NCBI GenBank assembly: GCA_030248215.1
Contig: JASANG010001373.1
Location: 62,001-126,000 of the forward strand
Source of the DNA: Enoplolaimus lenunculus
Lineage: Eukaryota; Nematoda; Enoplea; Enoplida; Thoracostomopsidae
Length of the DNA: 64,000 nucleotides
Direction: 5' to 3'
Below, piece after piece: positions 44,283-55,095 of the stretch; position 1 is the stretch's first letter, and every line of letters begins with the position of its first letter. A program made the translations under genes and the position numbers. The notes beneath the pieces were generated by a model. It ran no database searches. It was given only the letters and a program-made list of their open reading frames with translations, and was not told where the DNA came from.

Positions 44283-45005
44283 TAAATTCATGTCAGAGAG
44301 CCGGTAACTGGCACTCGTGCTAGTTTATTATCATCATTCTATAATGTCATTGGTGAATTATCCATGATTTTGCTGTTTCTGCCCTATGGGTAGTGTTGGT
44401 AAGGGTAACGAAATGCTGGCATTAATAATTTGAACTGTTTTAAGTACCTTTGCAAGTCAAAACCTTTAATTATGTATGCTTGTAAGTATTGTTAGGGCTG
44501 TCTTTTTAATGTTCGCTATTATTATAAAGTGGACCCATACTTATATATAGGTATATATGTATGTATATATGTATATATTGTATATATATATGTATATATA
44601 TATTTATATATATAATATATAATATATATATATTAACGAGGTTGTATTACAATTTGGTTGAAATTTTTTTGTGGGGTTACAGAGTAATTGGCCCCCATCT
44701 GGCTACACCTGAATTACTACTTATTTACAATTCATTTGTTACGTAGCAACGTAATTTTGAGACCTGTAGAAACTTAGTGAATCATCATAAACTAAGCTGA
44801 TGGCCTAAAAGGATTAGCATTAAAACTTTTTGGTTTCAACCTAATTTTTTGCGTTTATGCCTACCAATAGGGGTTGTAAGCGTTTATAAGGGCGCCGGCA
44901 TATTCTGGTTCGTTTAGTTTTGAAATTTATAACTATAAATTCAACTTAGCATAACTGTGTTTGTATCCGAACAGCTCAAATTAGTTTTTGACCCTGAGTT
45001 CGTAC

Positions 45006-45230
45006 ACAGCAAACCACGGTGAGCCAAATTGAGTCTCTCCGAAATAGGCTTTTCAGGACTACACAAACTGAGTCAAATTCGACTCTGCCAGAGTCAAATT
45101 CGACTCACTGTGCGACACTGGTGAGTTGAATTTGACTCTATCGGAGTCGAATTTGACTCAGTTTGTGTAGTCCGGGAAAGCCTATTTCAGAGAGTGTCAA
45201 TTTGACTCACCATTTTTGGCATAGTACTGC
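45006..45230. mobile_element. GAGTCAAATTGAC palindrome MITE (family D)
   Basis: CACAGCAAACCACGGTGAGCC to GACTCACCATTTTTGGCATAG. Arms ACTACACAAACTGAGTCAAA and inverse are almost perfect. Confidence 0.75.
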
Positions 45231-45677
45231 CTCCATCCAAAAACCAGTATTCTTTGTCGCATATTTATTCCTCGGTTGTTGCTTCGTAATTGGTTCGCCG
45301 TTATGTGCCTGATAGTCGTACCACGAGCCCTGAACCGTATCTGGTATATAATATGTTTAACCTAGAATTACAAATCACAATATAGTTGACATGAGCTAAC
45401 GGTGATTAGCTGTCGAAAGGATAGCATATAATGCTTATTGATCAATAGAATTAGGTTTTTGTTAATTTGTTATTCAAATCAGTATAAAACTAACGAACCA
45501 AAGCTTTGAAGGGCTAAACCCATAGGTGAACCTGATGCCTACTCTTGAGCGGCAATCATAATATCAGTAAAGGTTGCCCTTGACTACTGACAAAAAAATT
45601 ACACCAAATAATCTGTTAGCAATATTGTTTGAAAGCCCGTAGGAAAACGCTTTTTGAGTGTTAATGCATCGCAGAGT

Positions 45678-45678
45678 A

Positions 45679-45711
<33 letters not shown>
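45678..45711. repeat. (ATT)n microsatellite
   Basis: About 11 ATT triplets in an otherwise plain stretch (45231-46054) where I see no gene. Confidence 0.85.
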
Positions 45712-45713
<2 letters not shown>

Positions 45714-46054
45714 AAATACATTTCAGATCATCAACCAATTGGTTCTCTATAGCATTGCCAAAAATAGCAAATATGCTTTTATTTTCATGGTTTGTAAGCT
45801 GAACAAGTGAACTATTTTGCCAGCAAACGATACAACGTTATACCTCTATTTTGACCTGGTTGATTTGCGAAACTTTACTGAGCAGTTAAAGCTTACAGAT
45901 AGAAACCTGGTATTGATTCGCACATCTGAGAGACCGAAGCTAAAAATACATGCTTGAAATTTGATCTCAGATGAAATCGCACAAAATTCATATTAGGAAT
46001 TATTAAACTAACTGCCTTGTCACGCGACATTTTGCACGCATATCTACAGTGAAC

Positions 46055-46262
46055 GGCCCATGTATAGAACAGGGCCGGAACAGTAGTATAAGCATATTCC
46101 TAAGCCTAAGCCTAAGCCAAAGTCTAAGCCTAAGCGTATGGACGATCCTATTCGTAAGCCTAAACCTAAGATTAAGCCTAAGCAAAAAAATTATTCTAAA
46201 GCTTAAACTGACTCTATGACAGCCCCTCCGAAAAACGATCCGGCCCTGTTCTATACATGGCC
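46055..46262. mobile_element. TTAGGC-core MITE, subfamily with near-perfect ends
   Basis: GGCCCATGTATAGAACAGGG and its inverse CCCTGTTCTATACATGGCC form the best terminal inverted repeat in the family. Flanks CAGTGAAC / CATTGAAG (6 of 8). Confidence 0.88.
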
Positions 46263-46471
46263 CATTGAAGAAAGACATGTTGGCTTAAAAGTTTAATAGT
46301 ACATTTCTATTGGTCGATATGTTCTATTATAGTTTTAAAATGGCTTCTGATTGGACAGTTGCTGAGTTTGTGCCAAAAGCATTTAGTTTGAATTGTTATC
46401 AGCGTTGAAAAGTTGAAGGAGTAAACATTTCTAGAACACACTTTTAGGTACTAGTTTTCTGATTACTCTAT

Positions 46472-47150
46472 ACACAAAAAATCATTTTCTGATATTCAAG
46501 AAATCTTTTCTTAAATTCAAAACAATTATGTCTTCTTCTAGACTTTAGACATATATGTCTTGAATGCAAGACATTAATTTCTGAACTTAAATGTCTTAAA
46601 TTTAAGAGTCTGTTTCACAAACGATTAACACAAATATTTGTGAAATACAACGCAAAAACATGTCTGAAATAAAAGACTTGTTTTGCTGATTTTTGAGACA
46701 CATATGTATTTTAGAAACAAAATTTGTCTGAGAAGTCGCCTTCGAAATTGGAAGTTGTAAGCTCAACCAAATTCTTTAATTTTACAACCTAAGATACGCA
46801 CGAAACGTAAACTATAGGTTCGGAAGAAACACGAGGTACACCCGAAATATCTTGGAAATTAGATAATTTATATACTCTTTTAAGAAAATAGAGTAGCTTT
46901 TTTACATACATAAAACTCAGAAAATAAATTCTTGAATATTAGACAACTATTTCGTGAAGGAAAGAAATTTGTTTCGTATAAATTGTAAATAGTAATTTCT
47001 TGAATATAAGACATTTAATTTTTAACCATTTCACACACAAATTTCTGAGCTGTTTAAGGCTATTAATGTCTGAAATACAAGACATTAATGTCTTGAAAAG
47101 TAAAACAGTAGGAATCTAGAAATTTCAAGACAATTTATTTTGTATGTAGT
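46472..47150. mobile_element. AAGACA-rich dispersed element (family M, copy 2)
   Basis: Collinear with 34358-35026: AAAATCATTTTCTGATATTC, then TTAGACAACTATTTCGTGAA, ending AAGACAATTTATTTTG. No coding region. Confidence 0.65.
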
Positions 47151-47308
47151 ACACTCATGGACCAAACAGAGAAAAGGACAGTATGCTCTTGCCGGAATTG
47201 TTTTTGTTGAACGCTTTGAATTTAAATTTCAGATATTTGTTCAGATTTATTAGCAGTTTTTATTAGTTTGCAAACGTTAATTGCAGCAACTTTTACTGAT
47301 AATTAAAC

Positions 47309-50300
47309 ATGTCAGTCACTCCATGTGGAAATCAGGTAATACAGAATCATATAATAACTTGCGTACACCAGGTTGCTAATTTTTCGTCGGCTACAGTATT
47401 AAATAGGCAAAATGTGCTGTGGGGAAACATTAATTGTTGCCTTGCAGCGCGACATTTTGCACGCATACAGTATACAGCGGCGCAACGATTTGAAAATTGT
47501 ACGCAAATTATGGATGCAGTACAACACGTTCTGCAACCAGGGAAATTTGGATATCACATGCATCCTTTGGCATAGACGACTAATTTACGTAAAAAGTCTT
47601 CTAAAATTCAAGGGTTTGAGCGAAATCCTGAGATTGGATAATTTTACAAAGATTTATCGTCGACTGATAATGAGAATACGAAAATTCCTAAACATTGGCT
47701 GTTCAAGCTATATACAAGGCCGATAATTATAACTGCGACGATAGGACCTATAGTATTTTCAAATTGGCGAATAAAAGCACACTGCAAAAAATGGTGAGTA
47801 AAATTGACTCCCTCCGAAATAGGCTCTACAGGACTACACAAATTGAGTCAAATCAGACGCCCCCAGAGTCAAATTCGACTCACTTAGTCGCACGTTTGAC
47901 CCTGGCGGAGTCGAATTTGACTCAGTTTGTGTAGTCCCGTAGAGCCTATTTCGGAGGGAGTCAATTTGACTCACCATTTTTTGCTGTGCAAGCTTTTCAC
48001 AAAGTTTAAGAAACGTTTTAATTAATGTTTTACAAGACCTATCACCAACTGACCAATTAAATTGCAAGAAAACATTTACAATAGGTCTACCTGATTTTAT
48101 TGAAGTATAAAAAACCTATTATTAACCAGCCACAATGTGATTTGACTGATAGAAAGTACAAGACAATTAAAAGGACACGTTAGATGGCTGGGCTTGTAGC
48201 CAAGGGGGGGTGAATGTGCCAGTGAAGCTCAGCCTCCCCCTGGAAAATTTTTGGCCTCCCTCGAAAGTTTTCAACATTGCTTGTAACTCATTGAACAGCC
48301 TTGAATGCCCCTCCTGAAACCTTTTTAGCCATTCCTAGCAAGGTGAGCTAGCTATGGTCCTGTAAATGGCCCATGTAAAGATCAGGCGTGGAACGTTTTG
48401 CTGCGGGACTGCAATAGAATAAGCTTAAGTTTTAGACTAATTTTTTGGTTGCGCTTAAGGCTTACACTTAGGCATAAGGTCATTTTGCCATGAAGACTTT
48501 TAGGTTTAGGAATATGCTTATACTACTGTAACGGCGCTGTTCTACACATTGGCCGATGTAACAAACTATTGAGACTAAACACCTGGTTAAGGTCCAAGAT
48601 CAGTCACCAAATTGATGGCTACTATCTCCACAGTGAAATATGCCTGTAGCCAGCCCAACGTGACAGTAGAACCTGAAGTTTGAAACTTTCCTAGGGGGCA
48701 CGTAAAAAAATTTTACGTGGGGTGAGCCGTCCTGGCGTGTCCATCAGGCTGCGGACCCGGTACAAAGTTTATCTGTTTCGATACGTTTCCAGGCAGAAGT
48801 CACTGCGGCAATTTCAAGCAACGCAGTTGCGATAGTCGCGTTTGGAGCAACCATTCCGGATGATTTCAATAAAGTTCAGGGCGCTGCATTGTTCTCATGC
48901 GGCGACGCACAGGTAAACACAACCAACTGCTCCCCAAACACCCGACGGTTAGCGTTGTCTTCACTATGGCGGATCCAAGGGGCTAACCACCCAACTCAGT
49001 CCACAACCCCCCGATTAAAACCAAGATTTTCTGGTAAAGTTTCGAACTGAAATGGCGTTTGGCTTCCCGTTCATGTCGCTCGCGAGTTTTGTTTCATTAT
49101 CATACCTCGCACAGTTCCTGTTTAGAAATTTCTGGATCCGCCACTGGACATCCTATTTAGCATCTTTTTATTTGATCTTCGTTAATCAGCTATTTATATC
49201 ACATGAACATTTTCTATTTCATCCGATATCTAATTCCAAGCTAGAATTCGGACACCAAGCGAGAAGTGTTTACAATCACCATTCGTCGATCCGAACTTGC
49301 AAATGTTAGAGTCCGTCGAGGGGGGTTCGGATGTCTTGTGCATTCATGAATGCTTGCACCAAGGCTTTGGGATTTTAGGCTGATTTGAGGTTGAAGATTG
49401 TGTATAATCTCATGATATTTTCTTTTATAATTTCAAATTAGGGCCATGCCACGCATTCTCAAATGTGTGTAGCACCTATCACCAGGTGTTGTTAGATCTT
49501 GCAACTTTCGAACCAGTGGATACTGATGCTCAAAATTCAGCACTCTTTTGGCATATGATTTGGTCTACTGCTGTAGCAATTTTAAGTTCAACACAACTTA
49601 AACAGTTAGTGAGTTTGAAAACCTATTACTGATTGATGATAGCTGCTATACACATTTGAGAATATGGGCCAAGATTTTAGAATATCGGCAATAAAATCAT
49701 TTTGTACACAAGCCACGAAACTTACCGAGTTGATCAGCTACACGGTTAGGTGTAGTTCTGTGCTCTATATTATATATATATACACATATATATACATATA
49801 TATAATACCTTTAGGCAGCACAAGCATTTTCTGTCACCGAAACGCCAACGTTCATCGTTTTCAACGGAGGCAAAGAAAAGGTAAGTCGAACATTTCCACT
49901 GGGGTGAGAAAAACTGTTCCGACCGAAAGGACCATAAGCCTGGTCTGTCCGCTGCCTGATACAGTGACAGCTCCTAGACGTATCTCCCCCTATTGGATTC
50001 AAAACCAAAATTTGTTACAAAAATTGGCCCATGTAAAGATCAGTGGCGGAACGTTTTTCTGTGGGACTGCAATAGAGTAAGCTTAACCCTTTCTCACATG
50101 AATATTTTCAATTTCATATGAGATGTAATTTCAAGGTAAGATTCGATCCCCAGTCTCTCGGATGGGAGGCGTTTACGATGACCACTGAGCTATAGGAGCT
50201 TGACGCTCGAGCCCGAGTAGGCTCTCTCACGTCTTGTGGAGATTTTGCACTGCGCATATATGCTATAAATGTTAAACACTGCTCGCAGTGTGTGTATTGC

Positions 50301-50783
50301 TCATACATTATTGGATTTAGTTGCTCACAGTATACCCTATGAGTGAAAGGGTTAAGCTTTTGACTTTTTTGCTTGGCTTAGGCCTAGGCTTAGGAATATG
50401 CTCATTCTTACGCTTAGGCTTAGGCTTAGGCTTAGGAATATGCTATAATACTGTTCCGCCCCTGTTCTTTACATTGGCTCAAAATTTAATGCTAAAATTG
50501 CGCTTGGCTTCTTCTTTCCATGAAATGTCGTTGCGACTTTCCTAGAAAAGTCGTTGCGACTTTCCTAGAAAAGTCGTTGCGACTTTCCTAGAAAAGTCGT
50601 TGCGACTTTCCTAGAAAAGTCGTTGGGACTTTCCTAGAAATGCCATTGCGACTTTCCTACAAATGTCGCTGCGACATCCCCCAAAGGCCTGACATACTTA
50701 TCCTTGAACCACATATCCATAACGCAAACGTCACTTGTTGTTTTCAGGAACGCTTCAAAGCTGTCGCCGAAATCAAACTTTGA
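47309..50783 (+). CDS. Mini-thioredoxin-like protein without CxxC
   Basis: Four exons, all phase 0: 47309-47335 (MSVTPCGNQ), 48793-48912 (40 residues), 49815-49880 (22 residues), 50748-50783 (ERFKAVAEIKL and stop); 82 residues. Exon 2 reads AEVTAAISSNAVAIVAFGAT, matching the first helix and central strand of thioredoxins (…VVVDFWAT). Exon 3 reads FSVTETPTFIVFNGGKEK, the cis-Pro loop and following strand (…V..MPTFIFFKNGKEV). The usual WCGPC site and most of its helix are missing; IPDDFNKVQ stands there instead, and the C-terminal helix is cut short. It therefore cannot do CxxC redox chemistry; a binding or regulatory role is possible. Exon 1 is short and rests on phase and position. A missed exon, or a decaying gene, are the alternatives. 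Introns 2 and 3 are filled with MITEs. Confidence 0.6.
47779..47992. mobile_element. GAGTCAAATTGAC palindrome MITE (family D), well preserved
   Basis: CACTGCAAAAAATGGTGAGT to ACTCACCATTTTTTGCTGTG. The central CGACTCACTTAGTCG is the hairpin turn. In intron 1 of the thioredoxin-like gene. Confidence 0.8.
48190..48356. mobile_element. CAGCTCACC-ended element (family J) copy
   Basis: TGGCTGGGCTTGTAGCCAAGG to AGCAAGGTGAGCTAGCTATGG, with GAAAGTTTTCAACATTGCTTG inside; same words as 16555-17215. Confidence 0.5.
48368..48555. mobile_element. TTAGGC-core MITE (family A), diverged core
   Basis: GGCCCATGTAAAGATCAGGCG to CTGTTCTACACATTGGCC. Few CTTAGG units remain. Confidence 0.75.
48967..49147. mobile_element. 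hAT-like MITE TGGCGGATCC (family F, copy 3), diverged
   Basis: TATGGCGGATCCAAGG to CTGGATCCGCCACTG; interior differs from the other copies and the TSD is not clear. In intron 2 of the thioredoxin-like gene. Confidence 0.65.
49451..49665. mobile_element. ATTCTCAAATGTGTGTAGCAC MITE (family I), best copy
   Basis: ATTCTCAAATGTGTGTAGCA to CTATACACATTTGAGAAT, about 215 bp, with CACCAGGTGTTGTTAGATC and GAACCAGTGGATACTGATG inside. Confidence 0.78.
50026..50478. mobile_element. TTAGGC-core MITE interrupted by a piggyBac-like MITE
   Basis: GGCCCATGTAAAGATCAGTGG to CTGTTCTTTACATTGGC. The AAGCTTAAGCTTT box is split at TTAA by the element at 50083-50355; removing it restores the family order. Confidence 0.85.
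50083..50355. mobile_element. piggyBac-like MITE with tRNA-Gly-like core (family G, copy 3)
   Basis: TTAA at 50083-50086 and 50352-50355; CCCTTTCTCACATG and GAGTGAAAGGG ends. The minus strand reads TATAGCTCAGTGGTCATCG, then CGCCTCCCATCCGAGAGAC and GGGGATCGAATC, close to tRNA-Gly(CCC). Inserted in a family A MITE, so younger than it. Confidence 0.85.
50524..50675. repeat. 23-bp hairpin minisatellite
   Basis: About six units of AAAGTCGTTGCGACTTTCCT (plus AGA). Each unit contains AAAGTCG-TTG-CGACTTT, a 7-bp stem with a 3-base loop. It is in intron 3 of the thioredoxin-like gene, close to the last exon. Confidence 0.88.
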
Positions 50784-51602
50784 AATTCCTCCAAGTTTCA
50801 GTTTGAGAAAACTAATTTAAATTATTTTTTCCATTTCTAAAACGAGTTTATGATTGAAAAGTTAAGCTAAAGTTCTAAAGTGTAAAATCAACCTTTGATC
50901 CCAGATATAACACGGAAGTTATTCCTGCAATAGGCGAGTTATGCTAACAGTTTGACTGCGAAACAGTAAGCATTGTAGCGTGACTTAAACGCCTACTAAT
51001 CAACGTCTAAAATTGTACAAACAATATTGCAGTCATAAAATAGAAACCTGCCCTCCCTGTCGAGTGTGCATTCTCTGGCAGTTACCGTGTCACACCCCTG
51101 GAAACTTTTTAAAAATCGAAGGCTGGCAAAAATTCATATATATGTACTTGCTTTAAATCTAGCTTATAGCTGAAGTAGGCGAACGAATGTAAACTTAGCA
51201 ATTTTCCAAAACGGGGGCTTAAAAACTGAACGGACTCGACCTGTGAGCCGTTTGTGAAACCGATGCTACATCAGCTGATGATTGGCTGAATCGATTATCC
51301 AATGGCAAATTTCAATCGCAAACTCGTAAATTTTCAAACCAATCAATATTTATTGTAGTCGCTGTGTTTGATAGTGAAAAAAGTTTAGCTTTTACAGTTT
51401 TAATAGTGGCTGTGATTTGTGCAACTGTTCAGCATAGTATATATATACGCGGTGAATCTAGACCACTAGAACAGGTCCCTAAAGCCTTTATACAATCCCT
51501 AATCCTTGGCTTTTGTTTTGAATTTAGTTTCCCTTCAAGTTTTAGACCTAAAATGTTGCTTGGGACATGTTCTATATATGGTCCGTAATTTGTAAACCTG
51601 CC

Positions 51603-51802
51603 CTGTAAAAAATAGAGAGTCAAATTGACTCTCTCGAAAACAGGCTTTTCCTGACTATACAAACTGAGTCAAATTTGACTCCGCCAGCGTCAAATTCGAT
51701 TCAGTGTTGACTCTGGCACAGACAAATTTGACTCAGTTTGTGTAGTCAGGAAAAGCCCGTTTCCGAGCAAGTCAATTTGACTCCCCATTTTTTACAGTGT
51801 CT
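51603..51802. mobile_element. GAGTCAAATTGAC palindrome MITE (family D)
   Basis: CCTGTAAAAAATAGAGAGTC to GACTCCCCATTTTTTACAGTG; arms CAGGAAAAGCC/GGCTTTTCCTG. Confidence 0.75.
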
Positions 51803-52215
51803 TAACCCAAAAAGTTTCACAATTTATAATATGGACATTGCCTTGACAATACACTTTTCGACAAATATTCTATCTCGACCGATAAATTTTCTCATTATAC
51901 AAAAAAACCGACCTGCCGAAAAGGTTCGGGGCTCGTGAGAGGCTATAAAGTTTAAACAACAAAGCATTTTCGAACGCGAGTTCACTTTATGTTCAACTCG
52001 GAGCAAAAAATACTATAAAAGTCGAATTTAAACCTGAATCTGAACCGCAAACGGTTCGCTAAACTGGTTGAGATCGACAATTGATTTAGGCATAAGTCTT
52101 AAACTTGGGAGCAATGAGTCATTCAAGATTAGGTTCACTTGTGCCCGTGTAGGATTTTGAACCAGATGGAGTTTTCGTTCGACAGTCAAACGAACCATAG
52201 TTCCACTGACCGAAG

Positions 52216-52343
52216 GCCAATGTTACTTTTAGGGCCGTAACAGTAAATTAAGACATTTCTAAGCCTAAGCAAAAAATGCAATCTAAAAAATCTAATTCTA
52301 CTCTTTTTATAGTGAAATCGAAACGGCCCTTAAAGTAAACATG
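52216..52343. mobile_element. GTTACTTTAAGGGG MITE (family C)
   Basis: GGCCAATGTTACTTTTAGGG to CCCTTAAAGTAAACATG; flanks GACCGAAG / GATCGAAG (7 of 8). Core reduced to two CCTAAG units. Confidence 0.8.
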
Positions 52344-52482
52344 GATCGAAGTCCAGAATGAGTGACGGTGAGATCACAATGACATCAATTTAATAATATT
52401 TAGTTTGCTTTTTGTTCGTTTTTATTTTCAAAATAAAAAATGCTTTAGCAAAAAAACTAATTCAACAATCAATAGAAAAAAG

Positions 52483-52828
52483 GGTCAATGTGAAGAACAG
52501 GGACGGGACAGTATTATAAGCATATTCTTATGCCTAAGCCTAAGCCGAAGTCTAAGCGTAAGAATGATCATATTCCTAAGCCTAAGCCTAAGCCTAAGCC
52601 AAAACCGAAGCGTAAAAGAATGAACATATTCCTACGCCAAAGCCTAAGAATAAGCGTACGAATGTGCATATTCCTAATCCTAAGCCTAAACCTAAACCTA
52701 AGCGTAAGATTGAACATATTCAAAAGCCTAAGCCTTGTTTACGCCAAGCAAAAATATAGTCTAAAGCTTAAGCTTACTCGATTGCAGACGCACAGAAAAA
52801 CGTTCCGCACATGATGTTTACATGGGCC
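52483..52828. mobile_element. TTAGGC-core MITE (family A), four-block core
   Basis: GGTCAATGTGAAGAACAGGG to TGATGTTTACATGGGCC; flanks GAAAAAAG / GAAGAAAG (7 of 8). Four CCTAAG blocks are separated by GAATGAACATATTC-type spacers. Confidence 0.85.
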
Positions 52829-52910
52829 GAAGAAAGCAACAGGTATACCATTTTGAATATTAACTTCGCTGAAAACCACTGAATGCAAGTTGTTCAGGTT
52901 CCATTCATCG

Positions 52911-53091
52911 GTCTGTATATAGAACATGGGCAGAACAGTAGTATAAGCATAATCCGTAACCCAAAATCCAAGCGTAAGCATAACAATGTTTTTATACGTG
53001 TAAACCTAAGCAAAAAATTAGTCTAAAGCTTAAGCTTACTCTATTCCAGTACGACGGAATAACGTTCCGCAACTGATCTTTACATGTGCTT
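52911..53091. mobile_element. TTAGGC-core MITE (family A)
   Basis: GTCTGTATATAGAACATGGG to TGATCTTTACATGTGCTT; flanks ATTCATCG / GTTCATCG (7 of 8). Confidence 0.78.
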
Positions 53092-54882
53092 GTTCATCGA
53101 ACCATGTGAACTGAAACATAAACCTAAAAATTAGCTACAAAACTGCTAAAACGCAGGGTTAAATTAAACAATTCCAACAGTCAATTATTCTGGTACTAGA
53201 AACCTAAAAATTATAGATGGGCACCGGACATCCGGATATAAAAAATATGAGCATATGTAGCAGAGAAGAAACGTGTATCCGGATATCTGATGGATATCCG
53301 AATGCTATTGCGTAAAAAAATTTTTCCAATAATTTGCATTGTTTCACCATTAAATGAGCTGGAGCTGACGAAAGGAAATTCTTTATTGAAACCTGAGTTA
53401 GAAGTTAAACCACATTCCTGCATAATTCCATTGCGATTAAAAATTTCAAATTAAAGTTTAGCTTGATATTTATCGGAATAATGACTTCTTACTTTTAAAT
53501 TATCTCAAAACTAGCCCAGTGAAAAATTTGCATCGAATATACGCACCGTCAAGTACTAAATGTATTACCTTTTCAAGAAACAAAATTTACTTGTACATAT
53601 ATCATGTCGCATAGAAAAATTACATACTGGGCGTGATTTTAAATTCTGATCGCTCTTGATTTAATAAGGTGTCAAGCCTAACTGGAGTACTTATAACGCT
53701 AAGAAAAAGGCTTGCTTGCAAATGTGGCAATCTGTAAAGGGCACATTTGAATTTCCAATGACACAGAACTCATGAGGTCATAACTTTTGAATTCAAACCC
53801 ACCCACGCTAAGCGTATTTCTTATCATACATCAAAACAGTCAAAAGTATATACTTTATCAGCGATTCTAGCCGTCTGAATAATGAACAGCTTTGTGTGTC
53901 GTTGGGGCTGGCAATAACCCCATCCTGCTTAGTGCCCTTTTTAAATGCGGAAGGTTCAAGGTAGCCGCAGCGTCTCCACTAACAGAAAAAACACCAAATT
54001 GATTCAAAAAGATTGTTTGAAACAGAAAAACTTTTCTTCTACATTTGTGTCGTGAAATTAATAGTAAAATCGGTGCGCTTGACACAAGTCATCAAATGCG
54101 CGTTGCTTTTACACCGCAATATACATCAAAAAGTAAAGCTTTAACTGTTGGAAATAGGAACATTTCCGTTTCTGCAGTAGTCCATAAGATTTCAAAAAGT
54201 GAAAGTATAATTATTCAATTCTTAAAAAAATTAAAATTTAATTGAAATCATTAGGGGAGGTTATGAGGAACCAGATCGTGCATTGTGTTTCGATATATTA
54301 AGACTAGCGCGGGTATTGAAGATTCGAACCAATATTACTTCATCAATGTAACAACCAAAACATAATTCCTAACTTTAAGCTTCCTAAGTTTAAACCACCT
54401 CAGCGTAAAAACAAGTCTAAAACAAAGCTTAGCGTAAAAGCCAAAACAAAAATATAGTAAAAAAAACCTATTTTGTTTCGGTTTAGTCAGAAGGCGGGCA
54501 CAAGCGGACCAAGAGGGAGTGTGCGGGCGTGCGCCACCCATCACAAATTTTTTTGTAATAAAATGATAAGTTCCTACCTGTCAATTTTCCCCCTCAGAAA
54601 GTTGTTCTGAAAAAAATAATTTGGTCCCTACAGTACAATTTTCCCCATGAGAAAATTTTTGGTGAATAATTGCGTTTCAAAACATTTACGATTCTGCCCC
54701 TTTCCCTCATAAATTTCTGGATTCGCCGCTGGAAAGAGGGCACCATTTACTGTTGTGACCTGTTCTTTACATTGGCCTTATCCGTTCACACCTGGTAAAT
54801 TCATACGTGCAAAGCAAACCTAAAAGCGTTGAATTGAAGCCTAACCGTGAACATATTATATTGCTGTTCGCAGATACACTGC
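53092..54882. other. Intergenic, no gene supported
   Basis: 53215-53310 has mirrored CCGGATATC/GATATCCG words from a decayed element. Plus strand 54045-54245 is an open stretch with mixed composition (TSHQMRVAFTPQYTSK) but no splice partners or recognised family. 54480-54735 ends TTCTGGATTCGCCGCTGG, a relic of the family F end. Confidence 0.35.
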
Positions 54883-55064
54883 AAAAAAATGGTGAGCCAA
54901 ATTGACTCTCTCCGAATAGACTTTTCGGGACTACACAAATTGAGTCCAATGAGACTCCGCCAGAGTTAAACGTGCTACTCAGTGAGACGAATTTGACTCA
55001 GTTTGTGTAGTCTTAAAAAGCCTATTTTGGATAGTCAATTGACTCACCGTTTTTGCAGTAGAAC
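54883..55064. mobile_element. GAGTCAAATTGAC palindrome MITE beside the PNKP stop
   Basis: CACTGCAAAAAAATGGTGAGC to GACTCACCGTTTTTGCAGTAG. It begins about 30 bp past the PNKP stop codon (on the minus strand) and so lies in its 3' untranslated region. Confidence 0.78.
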
Positions 55065-55095
55065 GCACCAGAAAACAGCCAAGTCCACAAATTTA

